64,000 bases of DNA from Cerrena zonata (Eukaryota; Basidiomycota; Agaricomycetes; Polyporales; Cerrenaceae). The position numbers were made by a program, and so were the translations under genes. The stretch covers positions 2,046,001-2,110,000 of the forward strand of contig JASBNA010000004.1 in the NCBI GenBank assembly GCA_038087015.1. The letters run 5' to 3'. Under the pieces are notes generated by a model that ran no database searches, was not told the origin of the DNA, and was given only the letters and a program-made list of their open reading frames with translations. Positions 1-12,506 of this stretch are shown one piece after another; within the stretch, counting starts at the first letter, position 1; every line of letters starts with the position of its first letter.

Positions 1-16
1 TGTTGTTGGAGGACAT
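1..16 (-). CDS. possible start of a leftward gene cut by the window edge
   Basis: The reverse strand has an ATG at 16-14 followed by an open frame (Met-Ser-Ser-Asn-Asn) that runs off the left edge. A TATA-like element on the same strand lies about 100 bases upstream, a spacing typical for fungal genes. Only five codons are visible, so the product cannot be named and the call rests on the ATG/TATA arrangement alone. Confidence 0.3.
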
Positions 17-110
17 GATGATGATAAATGTGAAGTTGTTGGAAGATGTGCGAATTTGAGCAGTGGATGAGTGGTTGGGTTCTGAAGTTCAAACTCTGAA
101 CGCTGTCACC

Positions 111-119
111 TTTATATAC
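111..119 (-). promoter_or_regulatory. TATA-like element for the left-edge gene
   Basis: The reverse strand reads AGTATATAAA about 100 bases upstream of the ATG at position 16. The position fits a core promoter of the cut-off gene; there is no other support. Confidence 0.3.
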
Positions 120-1279
120 TCGAGAACCTGGTGTCTTCGTCATTGAAATTGCCAATGGTGCTCCTAATGACGTCGAAGGCCACCTCAGTGTCATTACTGC
201 GGACGCCGCGACATCATGACCATAGCTTGGTGTTTCCTTGGAGGGTCTGGAGCAATGACAGCGATGTGGTGCTCTGTCAACCCGTTTGGGAAAGAGCCCT
301 AGGAGTTCAAAATCTCATGACGTCATAGCTGAACGCAATATCACACAATCATACAATCAAATTCAAATTCAAATGTTAATTCGAATATGTCATGATTTGA
401 CAAGTCAATTACGGCGACGGTATAGTAGTAATACTGGAAGCTAGTCACAGAAGATGCTGGGGTATCGAGACCATAGTAGCGTCAATAGAGTGTAATTACA
501 CCATCCTACCTCGTTCTTGCGCTCGCCATTATAGGCACCTGAACGTTGAAACCCTGCATGCTAGTACGTTAAAACTCGCTGGTCTGAAAGTAGAGATTAT
601 GCTGGCTCTACGGCGGAGGGTAGGGCTATCACGGCGAGACATCGGTCACCAGCTTATCCGTGAGGAATATGACAATAGCTGGCACGAAGAGTCTGAATCC
701 GTATTTTCCTTGCTTGGTCTGCAAGATGGCTTTCTTTCTTTATGATCCTGATACTCTCTTCGCATCGCGATAACCTTGAAGTATATATATGATCTGGCAC
801 TGACATTAGGCTCTTAGATACCAAGCCGAATAACTAGAAGGCAGCTCGCTTAGAGCCCGAACTACACAATAGCCCTCCGTAGAAGACTACTATGTCCGAT
901 CGGGTTCCTAACGGGAGTCCGACTAGTAGTACTGTTGTTTGAGCTTGCTTTATTCTTCTTTTCATGATGGTTCCTGAACTTGTGAGAATGGCCAAAGCCT
1001 AGTCTACGTTTCTCCACCGTCGAACATTCGTTCATCAAATCGGACTAATCATTAGATGCCTAGAAAACTAGGCCGAACGGTTAAAGATACACTTACAAAG
1101 AGAACTACCTACGCTAAAAAATGTACTTTCGATTACCAGAACACAAACAGCAACACGAGTAAAAAAAAAGGTATGTGGACAGGGTAGAAGTCAGTAATGA
1201 ACGCAATAAGGATACGAGAGAGGAGAAAGCGATAGCAGTTCGGATACATGTAACACAGAGATGCAAGGTCTTTTGTATA
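120..1279. other. intergenic, no gene recognised
   Basis: Only short open frames without family resemblance are found here. The right part is expected to hold the 3' UTR of the leftward SET9 gene, and the left part the promoter of the edge gene. A TATATATAT run is present near 783. Confidence 0.5.
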
Positions 1280-4200
1280 TTATATAGGGTCAATGTCAGA
1301 AGAGGACGTGTCCCATCCGGCATAAATCAATTTAGTAGGTGAAGCCGGAGGGAATGGGGGTATCGCAATGGGAGGCTTCACAGCCTTGGGAATATTGCAA
1401 GGCTCATCTGTAGGAAGTAAAACCGTTCTTTTCCACGCCAAACCAGGAGAATAGTCAGGGGAGGGAAGACGGGGTGACTGCGAACGGGGAGACCGACTGT
1501 CACCGAGAGAAGAGGGGGAACTGGATCCGGGCAAGGCAATAAGTCGCTCTACAATACGTTCTGAATCAGCATCGACCATGTCGAAATTGGATGGTGCGTT
1601 ATTATCGAAAGTATGCTCTGACTCTGCATATTCCAACTTCACGCCGTCGTCAGCATGGTATGGCTCCATATCCTGAAAGTATTGTCAGTAAATCAGATTT
1701 GCAGTTAGGAAATTAGGGCTTACATCGTCCTCCGAAGAGTGTGGCCACTGCTCTTCGTCGTCAGAATCACCTGAGAAATACCCAATACTGGCAGAAGCAA
1801 CGCTAGGTTGGTGCAGAAGTCTTGCTCGAGCTTTATAGAGGGGCATACTCCCCATCGATATCAGGGGAGGAGGGAATCGTGGTGGAGGGCTCGGGGAGCG
1901 CACAGCTCGTACGGTAAGAGACCGAGATGTACTTCGACTGACGGTATTTTGTCGCGATCTAGAAGGAGATGGTGCCCATCTACGTCTTGCCAAATTGAGA
2001 GGCGAGGGCTTGAGAGTCATTGGACCCATGATAGGACCGCGAGGTAGAAGACGAGATGGGAAGAGGCGTCGACCAATATAACCTTCGTCTTCGTCTTCGT
2101 CTCTTTCATCTGGACTCAATTCGTCCAGGTCAGGGATCATTGTCCGAGTTAGACTGGTAGCCATATCCGTTGTCCGAGCTGAACATCTTCACCACGATCA
2201 GAGTTCTCCTCGTCATCGACACGAGTCCATTTACGACGGGCAAAAGTCATAGGGTTGGGTCGGCTCAACAAACCACGACCGACTCGGGCAACAGGAGAGT
2301 GTCCGCAAGAATAGGTTACTTCCTCGACATCGTCTTCATCTTCATCTTCATCATCTTCATCATAGCCCTCACCGTCGGTACCAAAGCCGTAAGCTTTCGA
2401 AGGGCCGGCCTCCATGAGATCATCTTCCTGAAACCGATGTTGGGCATCCGACGAAGTGTACATATCTCGGTCTTCCGTGACATCTCGCCCGAGAACATTA
2501 TGCAGGGGCTGAGAGCCGAAGACCAGAGAATCCTCAACCTCTTCTCGATCGGAGTCGTCTGACTGAGCAGCATCCTCGTTGGCATCCTCTGGTCTGACGA
2601 TGAGATTAACTTTGCGGTTGCGGTTCAGCTTGCCTCCCATCATGTACTTCTTGCGCACGTAGCGTCCGTTGGTGTGGTATTTCCTGCCGAATCGTCCATT
2701 TGCTTCTCTCGGTTGGGATGCGACAGCCATCGACTTGGGTGTCTTAGTAACAGCAAGTTCCTGGCTTGAACCATTTGGAGGAGGCGTCATGGGACGAGCT
2801 GGAGCAGAAATACTGTAGTCACCAAGTATACCAGTGTCAGTTTCAACAGGTGCGGATGCAGAGCCAGAAGCAACATGAGGATTTTTGCGCGGAGAGATTC
2901 GCAAACGCAAAGGGGATATAGGTGTAGGGGATACAGGGGAAAGCGGCGGTTCACTTTCGCGAACCTTGAGGCTAGGAATTCTAGTTCGCCCACTGCGACG
3001 TCCGTCATTGGAAGGAGAAGGTAATGTCTGTAGCATCTCCTTCGCCTTGTTGGACATAGTCACTTTATTTTTGGGTGGTCGTCCTCGCGGTCGACCAGTA
3101 GAGTGTCTTAGCTTCTTGCTGGGCCGAGCCTCATCCTCGTCATCATGGCGACGCTTAGATATACCACTTGCAGATATCGATTCACCCATCCCAGAAGTCT
3201 GGAGGTCGTGAGCAGCCAAGTTGACGTTGGTTAACTTCCGTCCCTTTGCAATGATTGCCTCAGGGTCGAAAGGGAGATCTATAGGTGCTGGTGGGGTTTC
3301 GAAGGCTGCACTCCGTCTTCCGGTATACGATTCGGCCATCTGAAATTGTAGATGGCAAAATGACGTATGCATCTGTGAAAATGAGAATGATCATGAGTTG
3401 TTGTTTGTCAGAGTTACATGCGTTTGGCTTACCGAGGGCATTCGGCATCTATATTTTTACGAGGTCTGCCTCTTTTGCCTGTACGCCCTACCATAAGACC
3501 CCATACGACGTCATCCTCAACAGAAATGAGGGGAAGAATGTTCCGGCAAGTGTTGCAAATAGGAAGCAGCTTTCCATCTAAGCCGCGTGGGCCATCCTTC
3601 ATCTTCTTCGCCAATTCTTCTTCAGCTACCGCGGTCACTACAGGAGCACGCGGTCGAAGACTACGTCCTTGTTCAGGCTCAGCCAAATCAGCAGGATCCG
3701 AGGTCGAGGAGGCCGTAGCTTTTCCCTTCCCCTTGTCCTTGGAAGAGGTGGAGACACTCGCTGTCTCTCGGTCAGCGACAGAAGCATCTCGTCGCGTCCT
3801 GAGTCTTGAGGATGCTCGAACACTATTTGGTGCGGAACCAGAGGCAGACCTTTCGTGTGCTGTCAGAGGTGGCGAAATCAATTGCCTATTCGAAGGTCCA
3901 GCGGGCGTGGGTGCTACGCTGTCAGGCTTGTGGGCCCGTGTCCTACTTCGACTTACAGAAACTTCTGCAGAAGCGTCCCGAGCTTTTTGGGCACGGGTAG
4001 AAATCACAGACCTGAATCTCGCCGGACTCGCGCTGCTACCAACAATTTCATCTGGTGGGAGAGTCGCAGTAACCGATCGTCCCCTCGTCCTACCGCGCGA
4101 AGAGGATGGTTCGGGATCAGGAGTTAGTAGACCGGTCTCGTTCTTAACACGAGACGGTCTTCGGGAAGTACTTGCTTGCCGAGAGATAGAAGCTGAAGTT

Positions 4201-5567
4201 CTCCCAAGTTCTACATCCATTTCGGCATCCAGAACCATCGGAGCGTCCGGTTGTTCTTCGGGCAAAACGGCGTAGACTCCTCGGCGTGTGCGTCGTTCAT
4301 TCACATTGTCGTCCACGTCACTCTCGCTACTACTCGATGATCGTCCAGATATAGAATGGCCATCATTCGCTTCAGCACCAGAGTCTGATAGATCTGCTTC
4401 GTCGTCTGAAGCATTTGGTCTGTATCCACCTCGACCGAGTGATTCACAAGTTGCACACAAGCAGTGTCGGTTATTGCGTCCAACTATTGTATGTCAGAAA
4501 AGGCAATCGTGTGGCGTCAATACACAACACTCACAATAACCTTCGCCATAGTTCGCAGTTACCTCCTCTCCGACAGCGATCGGCCTCAGAACACGGAATG
4601 TGATATACCGTCCAGTACGAAAAAGCTCAACGTTATGATTGCAGTCGTGCTGTGTGATGCGGTTTAGAACTACGCCTCATACACTGCTGAAGGGGGATAA
4701 CTGAAACAATCACTCACATTAACGAAGCGCGCCGGACCCAAGAAGAGATGGTTCTTCTTTAGCTGCTTGGAATGGATGACACTGAAGTCCCGACGAACGC
4801 TGACACCATCACGGTGGATCTCCGTCGTCTGTTTTAGTTCTTGATCCTCTTCGGGGGATAAGTCGGCCATCGACCCTTTCAGTTCCTCGATAACCTGGTC
4901 TTTGGCCAAGGGGCGGGTTGCCAGGATACATAACTCTGATTTTCCCGTTCGATGGGTATAACGTGACGTATGAGCGATTTCTATTGAGCCGCTGGGGAGA
5001 TATAGTTCGAAATAACGCGAGGCGTGACTGAGAGAAAAATGAGAAATGGAAGCAAGCGAATACAATTAAGGACCTACGTAGCAAAAGCATTCATCTGTCG
5101 TATCGTTGCATACTGTCTGAGGTAGAATTGCACGGGCCTCAAGCTAGGGGCGTACAATCAACATTAGGCAATTGAGTATGAGTGCAGGGGGAGCGTACCA
5201 CAGCAATTCTTCGACAGCGCGAGTGAGTGCTGCTTTTCGCTGGCCCCTAAAAGCGATGAGCTACATGAGTAAGAGGCATGTTGTCAAAGATGCGGTCATA
5301 TATAGAGGGGTTGGAAACACGCACGCGTCGAACGATCTGCAAGAGACGATCTGCATCTGTCCTTGGAACAGTATATGTGCTATCCATCTTGTGTACTTGC
5401 AGGGGGACAGAACCCGTTCCTAGTTTCTCTACCAACATGTGACTAAGAAAGTCATCGTCGCGCGAGAGGTCCTTCATGTTCATTACTGTCACAGTCTTCC
5501 ATAGGCCGTCATGTTTCTTAGATTTCCTGGATTTCGACGAGCTCGCGCCCGCGACCACATGAGGCAT
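1280..5567 (-). CDS. SET9: SET9-type histone H4-lysine-20 methyltransferase (KMT5/Suv4-20 family)
   Basis: Predicted nuclear enzyme that methylates lysine 20 of histone H4, linked in fungi to DNA-damage checkpoint signalling. The N-terminal helical region starts at the ATG at 5567. The SET core then follows: a segment with YLPSGSIEIAHTSRY, then RRDFSVIHSKQLKKNHLFLG, then ARFVN joined by splicing to HDCNHNVELF (4680-4625), then VGEEVTANYGEGY. A post-SET cysteine cluster (CLCATCESLGRGGY) begins the exon near 4480. The long C-terminal half (4460-1280) is Ser/Arg-rich and acidic, has a possible CxxC pair (ICNTCRN) and AT-hook-like RPRGRPPK near 3090. Introns include 1676-1723 and about 3341-3435. 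The start was chosen over the upstream in-frame codon at 5666 because the intervening residues are low-complexity. One apparent 1-nt frame break lies at 5244-5252, where the frame must shift between the MPLTHVAHRF and GQRKAALTRAVEELL segments. Family call is strong; exact C-terminal splicing is less sure. Confidence 0.88.
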
Positions 5568-6184
5568 CGAGGGGGATGGCGGGAACGGGGGTGAAAAAGA
5601 GAAAAGGGAGAGAGAAAAGCGGGAAATGTGGCGGAGGTACAGCGAGAGGAACAAGAGGAGTGGCAAGCGGTGTATAAACGCGGTGGGTGCGGAACAGACG
5701 CCGGCGCTAAGACTCCCACTCTATTGGCACTCACGATAGACAGCGTTGAATAATCGCATGTGTCCCGGGCGTGTGCCGTGTTATATACCTTACTCTGGGA
5801 AACGATGGTCACCAGAACATCCCTCAGCCAGGGTCGTACCTACATCGCCCTGGCGAAAAATTTATAGCGTCAACCACTTGGACACGGCGACAGATGCCAC
5901 CGATCGGCCTCGCAAAGGCCATCTCCGTCTCTCAATTTCAACAATCACTGCACCGACACACACACAGCAGAGGCGGACGCGAAAGCATGCATTGCAGTGG
6001 AGCATGTAAAACATAGTTTCATACAATAATGTGCAAAAAGAAGGAAGGGGTTGAGGTCATGGCTGCCGTTTTGGTACACACGTCGATGCTTCTTCGCCTG
6101 CTTAACCAACGTCCTTCTCACCTGGCTCCCCAAGCGAGAGTCACCCGTGATCAAAAGAAAAGTAGAAAGCACGCGCGATGCTGC
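5568..6184. other. intergenic: SET9 promoter and RPS8 3' region
   Basis: No convincing coding frame. The stretch must carry the promoter/5' UTR of SET9 (reading left) and the 3' UTR of the ribosomal protein gene. A pyrimidine-rich tract on the reverse strand directly precedes the SET9 ATG (5570-5660). Confidence 0.5.
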
Positions 6185-7162
6185 TTATGCACCGTGTGCG
6201 TGCTTCTGTTTGCCAGTCCTGATCTTCCTTAAGTAGAACTACATGCGAAGATAAGTTTCTGCTACCAGCCCGGAAGCGCACTAAAAAGGAAACGTACCTC
6301 CAACTCTTTACCCTCGAGAATGTAACCGTCAGCACGGCCCGACTGGCCTGGTCGACTGCTGATAACAGCGTAGAGACGACCAGCAGCGAACTGGGTCTCG
6401 AGAAGGGGGTCAACCTTCGCTTCTATTAAGGAGAAAAAAGTGTCAGGCTCTAAGACTGACAGAACGGCTTTCATTTGAAAACTTACCCTTCTTCCTCTCT
6501 TCGTACTTGCGCTGTGTGTGGTTTGACAGCTTTTTCTCTTCCGCACCCTCCGCAGGAACATCCTTCTTGACGCCCTTCTTGGTTACGGGTTGAGCATACT
6601 AGAAAAGAAAATTTGGTGACATGTCTTTTGCTAAAATTGCGGAATACATACGTGGGCCTCGTACCACTGGCGGAAAGGAGTAGCATCAACTTGGATGATA
6701 GCGCTCTTCACGAGAGTGTTTGTTCGGACCAACTCGTTGTTAGAAGCATTGTAAACCTGAAAATCGCTAAGACCGAGTCCTGGGCTACTTTGAATGAAAA
6801 GCACTCACGACACCGATGATACGGGTCTTCTTAGTAGCGTGCTCACTGGCCCAAGCGAAGTTGCCAGATTCCAGACGGAGAGCACGGTACTTGACGTTAC
6901 CACCACGGGTACGAACAGAGTGGACTCTCTTGGAGCCGAGCTTAGTGTTAGCGGCTTGACGACCGAGCTCGAATTTTCGCTTCTTGCGGTAGTGGGGGCG
7001 CTGAGCACCGGTCGCTGAACGTTTGTGCCGGGACGAACGGGAGATACCTGAGTTTTATTTCGCCATAAAGTCGCAGAGTTGGGTATCAATCAGAGAGGGA
7101 AAACGCAGCGATCAGCATGAATACAACAAAGATCTTAGAACAAACGGGCAGCACTAACCCAT
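6185..7162 (-). CDS. RPS8: 40S ribosomal protein S8 (eS8)
   Basis: Structural protein of the small ribosomal subunit. After splicing the N-terminus reads [20 protein letters not shown], the classic eS8 start. It is followed by conserved segments around [76 protein letters not shown] sequence, and [40 protein letters not shown], ending near the stop at 6187-6185. Exon 1 is only four bases (ATGG, 7162-7159); exon 2 begins at 7047. Further introns lie near 6757-6807, 6601-6651, 6425-6484 and before the last short exon (from about 6237). Short first exons with a long first intron are typical of basidiomycete ribosomal protein genes. Identification is secure. Confidence 0.95.
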
Positions 7163-8310
7163 GTCGAGAGTCTTGAGGCTTGAGGATGGGACGGTACCTA
7201 CCCTGGCTTGGTGGATATGGGCATTACAGTTCTCGAAATAAGGTTTGATCAATTGAGACTCCGACGCTCGGAATCCCAATCTCAGCCACATAGGGCGCTT
7301 GTGCTCTCCCTCACTTTTACTTGTGCTCGTTAACGTTACATGTCGACTAAATGTATCGGTCTCATCACCACGAACTCGTTTGTACCTCGAATATGTCCCA
7401 AAATTGTCGCAACCCCTCTTCCATGCTTAACAGCTTTACTGTGCCGATGCAATACTGGATCTAAACCTAAGTTTGACAACCCTGGTCTCTCCATGCATCT
7501 TTCAGTTCTTGTCTTCTGGAGTGCCTTTCGGCCCTGAGAACTGGAATATAGCTTGTCTTGGACACTTCCATTCCCTGAGAATTCTAAGGAGCTATCCGTT
7601 GACTTTACCTGAGATGTCATTTGCTCGTATACGGGCCGATCGTGATTGGAAGACCTGGGTCGTGTCATTGGAGAACCAGACCACTGAGGTGACCGCACGT
7701 TATCCGTACAAGAGTGGGTTCTCCCCGCTATGGTCAGTCGTCAACTATATGGACCGGATCCAGGTTGAAGTCAGGTTCCTGTACATGAAACTGCGTTACT
7801 ATTCACCTCTCACTTTATTCTGTCCCCTTCGCTCGCGTATAAGATACATCAACAAATGTCATGACAGCAGGTGTGGGCAACGAGACATCTTATTTCATAT
7901 TATTATAAGCATTTAGCGAGGAACATACGTACCTGAGACCTGAGGGACAATAACAGTTGCGGCAGCTTCCATTGAGGTCTGAGAACTCGCATTCTCTCCC
8001 GAGTACTATCCGCTTTGTACACAGACGTCAACACAGCCTATTTCGAATTGACCACCAGAACATTGCCAGAACAAACCAAGAACAAACTGGGTTTATGTCG
8101 ATCTTTTGTAAATTACCCGTTGGGCTTCCATGACCACATCGATTGAGGTCATTGATCTTAGGCGCATGATCTGGACCCCACAACGGTCGGCTAGTTTGCG
8201 CCGTCTAGCAGATATAACACCCAGAGCTAGTCTTGCTACCTCTAAAGTCTTACCACCACCTAAGCCATAACCAGATCTGTTACCCTTGGGTTATTTCCTG
8301 CACATAAACC
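7163..8310. other. divergent intergenic region between RPS8 and UGP1
   Basis: About 1.15 kb separates two divergently transcribed, highly expressed housekeeping genes. Open frames of up to 147 codons occur (7473-7916 on +, 7336-7698 on -), but they overlap each other and look like no known family. I read the stretch as promoters and 5' UTRs. A GTATAAGA motif near 7836 is a weak TATA candidate for the rightward gene. Confidence 0.45.
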
Positions 8311-10523
<2,213 letters not shown>

Positions 10524-10963
10524 GTTGGTTCCGATCAGCAGTCACAATATACACACACGACGTTCACGGACTTTCTTGCATACACAGTAGTACATTGGTA
10601 TTTTCTAATCAACGTTTCGGGCTCTTCTCTCACGCGTCATTGGGTTCAAATTTTGGAAACTTCACTAGATAACCTACATACATTCGAACTCATAGATTTC
10701 TTCTCCTGGTCAGACTTTCCTCCATTTAAATGGGTTCGAACGTCATAAGTGTTGAGCTGAACGGGCGTCAAAGTTATCAGAATCATATGGTCACCTATAT
10801 ACCCCGGCTCACCGGCTTACCCCACAGTCAATGAGAACGATCAAGCAACGCCTAAGCCTGGTGACTTGAAATTACTCGGGGTTATAACTTGCGGTTGGGT
10901 TTGAACCAACTTGGACTCGACAACAACCACCCCGACTATTCACCCAAGTTCTACTAGTCTAGA
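10524..10963. other. intergenic between UGP1 and the SDR gene
   Basis: Co-oriented genes flank this stretch, so it should contain the UGP1 3' UTR and the SDR promoter. No open frame or RNA gene was recognised. Confidence 0.5.
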
Positions 10964-12506
10964 ATGCCGAAATCTGACGAGCTTCCGCCTCTCTCGTATA
11001 AAGCTGTTAGCTCGAAAGATAGCTCGAGCAAGGAGGACTTCTATAAGAAGACCCTAGCAAGGCTTGACAAGATTCAATCTCATTTGGAGACAGCTCCACG
11101 TTCTTCTCGATTAAAGGGGAAAGTGTGTATCATTACAGGAGCGGGTTCATTGAGAGGGATTGGGTAAGTTCCTCTCCTGCTCGGACTCTCCGGACTCGTT
11201 TAGGTCATATAACATTTATGTCAATAGGAGGGCCTCAGCAATTCTGTGGGCACATGAGGGCGAGTCGATACTTAGCTGACGTGTCCATTCATTGATTGAC
11301 ATTGACGCTGTCGACTTCTATAGGGGCTAAGCACTTGTATTTGGTCGACTATGACGAGACCAACCTGCCTAATTTGAAGTCGACAATCGAGGGAAAGTAC
11401 CCTGATGTCAAGGTTAATCCTCTAAACCACGTTGCGTCATTCAAAATCTGACATACATACAGGTTACCACCTTGCAAGGGGATGCCTCAGATGAAAATGC
11501 TATTGCCAGCCTGTGCAAGCGGGCCCTACAAGAGGAGGGACGTCTTGACGTCTTCTTCGCTAATGTGAGCTACACGCCTAAATCTTTACTTTCACGATAA
11601 ATTCGAACATGCATGCAATCCAGGCCGGCGTCGCCACTGCCTCACCCCTCGACTCCGTGACAGCTGAGGGATTCATGAACACCATGAAGATCAATACGTT
11701 ATCGTATGAATTTTTACAACCATCAGGTAAAATCATGTTAACCACCGAGGCGTATCTAGATGCTTCCTGGCCATTAAACACGCTTCTGCGGCGATGGAAA
11801 AGGCTAATCCATCCCGCGGAAAGGAATACGGCGGTGGTAGTATCATCCTAACTGCTTCTGGTACGTCACGGAAGCCCTTTGTCCATTAACTTCATAATTG
11901 GCTGAACGAAGCTCTTCACAGTTGCTGGTATTCGCTCTGGCGCCGGGTCCGTCGATTGTGAGTTCAGAGCATTTGACGAAATGGTATTCTTCATCTCACA
12001 TTACTCATAGACAGTGCAAGTAAAGCCGCGTAAGTTCGCCATAGAACGGTTTCTTGCCTACTGTCGCTGATACGTTACGTGTTCTAGTGTAAACAGCCTG
12101 GCTCAAGTCTCAGCAAACCAGCTGGCCAGAACCGACATTCGTGTCAACTCTATTTGCCCTGGCTTGATTGAGACCGGGATGACTATTGCTACTTTCGACT
12201 ACGCAAGGTCACGCGGAACCGCAGGGAAGTTAGGTCAGTTGAACCCTATGGGACGTTATGCTGTAGCAAATGGTAGGCTTAAATTTGACGTGCGTCTTGA
12301 CGGCAGTCTGCAGCTGACCTTCCCTTTCCATATAGAAATTGCTAACGTCGCCCTGTTCTTGGCTTCTGGTAAGTGCATCGGTCGTTTATGTTCATACATT
12401 TCTCAAAGAGTCAACAGACGAGTCGAGCTACGTAAATGGGCAAAACTGGTGTGTCGACGGTGGCCTGACAAGCACTTTGCCGACGATCCCGGGACGATGG
12501 GCATAG
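10964..12506 (+). CDS. short-chain dehydrogenase/reductase (classical SDR)
   Basis: NAD(P)-dependent oxidoreductase of unknown substrate, about 330 residues. The Rossmann glycine motif is VCIITGAGSLRGIG (exon 1, 11124-11165). It is followed by HLYLVDYDE, the ANAGV motif, catalytic Ser in IILTASVAG, and the YSASKAA active-site Tyr/Lys assembled across two introns near 11957-12087. VNSICPGLIETGM, NVALFLASDESSYVNGQ and WCVDGG follow near the end. All introns are GT-AG except one at 11260-11333, which needs a GC donor (GCGAGT) to keep HEGAKHLYLV in frame. The intron after NTLS (about 11705-11755) restores LSCFLAIKHAS. An N-terminal extension of about 45 residues precedes the Rossmann fold. No cluster partner is adjacent, so the pathway is open. 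Confidence 0.85.

Noticed and set aside
3418..4275. 285-codon + strand frame
   Set aside because: It mirrors the Ser/Arg-rich SET9 exon; the reverse-strand protein connects to the post-SET motif.
7336..7916. Frames of 120 and 147 codons between RPS8 and UGP1
   Set aside because: Opposite strands, overlapping, no recognisable motifs; promoter region of two housekeeping genes.
10964..12506. SDR as part of a metabolite gene cluster with the FMO and MFS genes
   Set aside because: They are separated by 10-16 kb of housekeeping and gene-poor sequence, with no PKS, NRPS or terpene synthase nearby.
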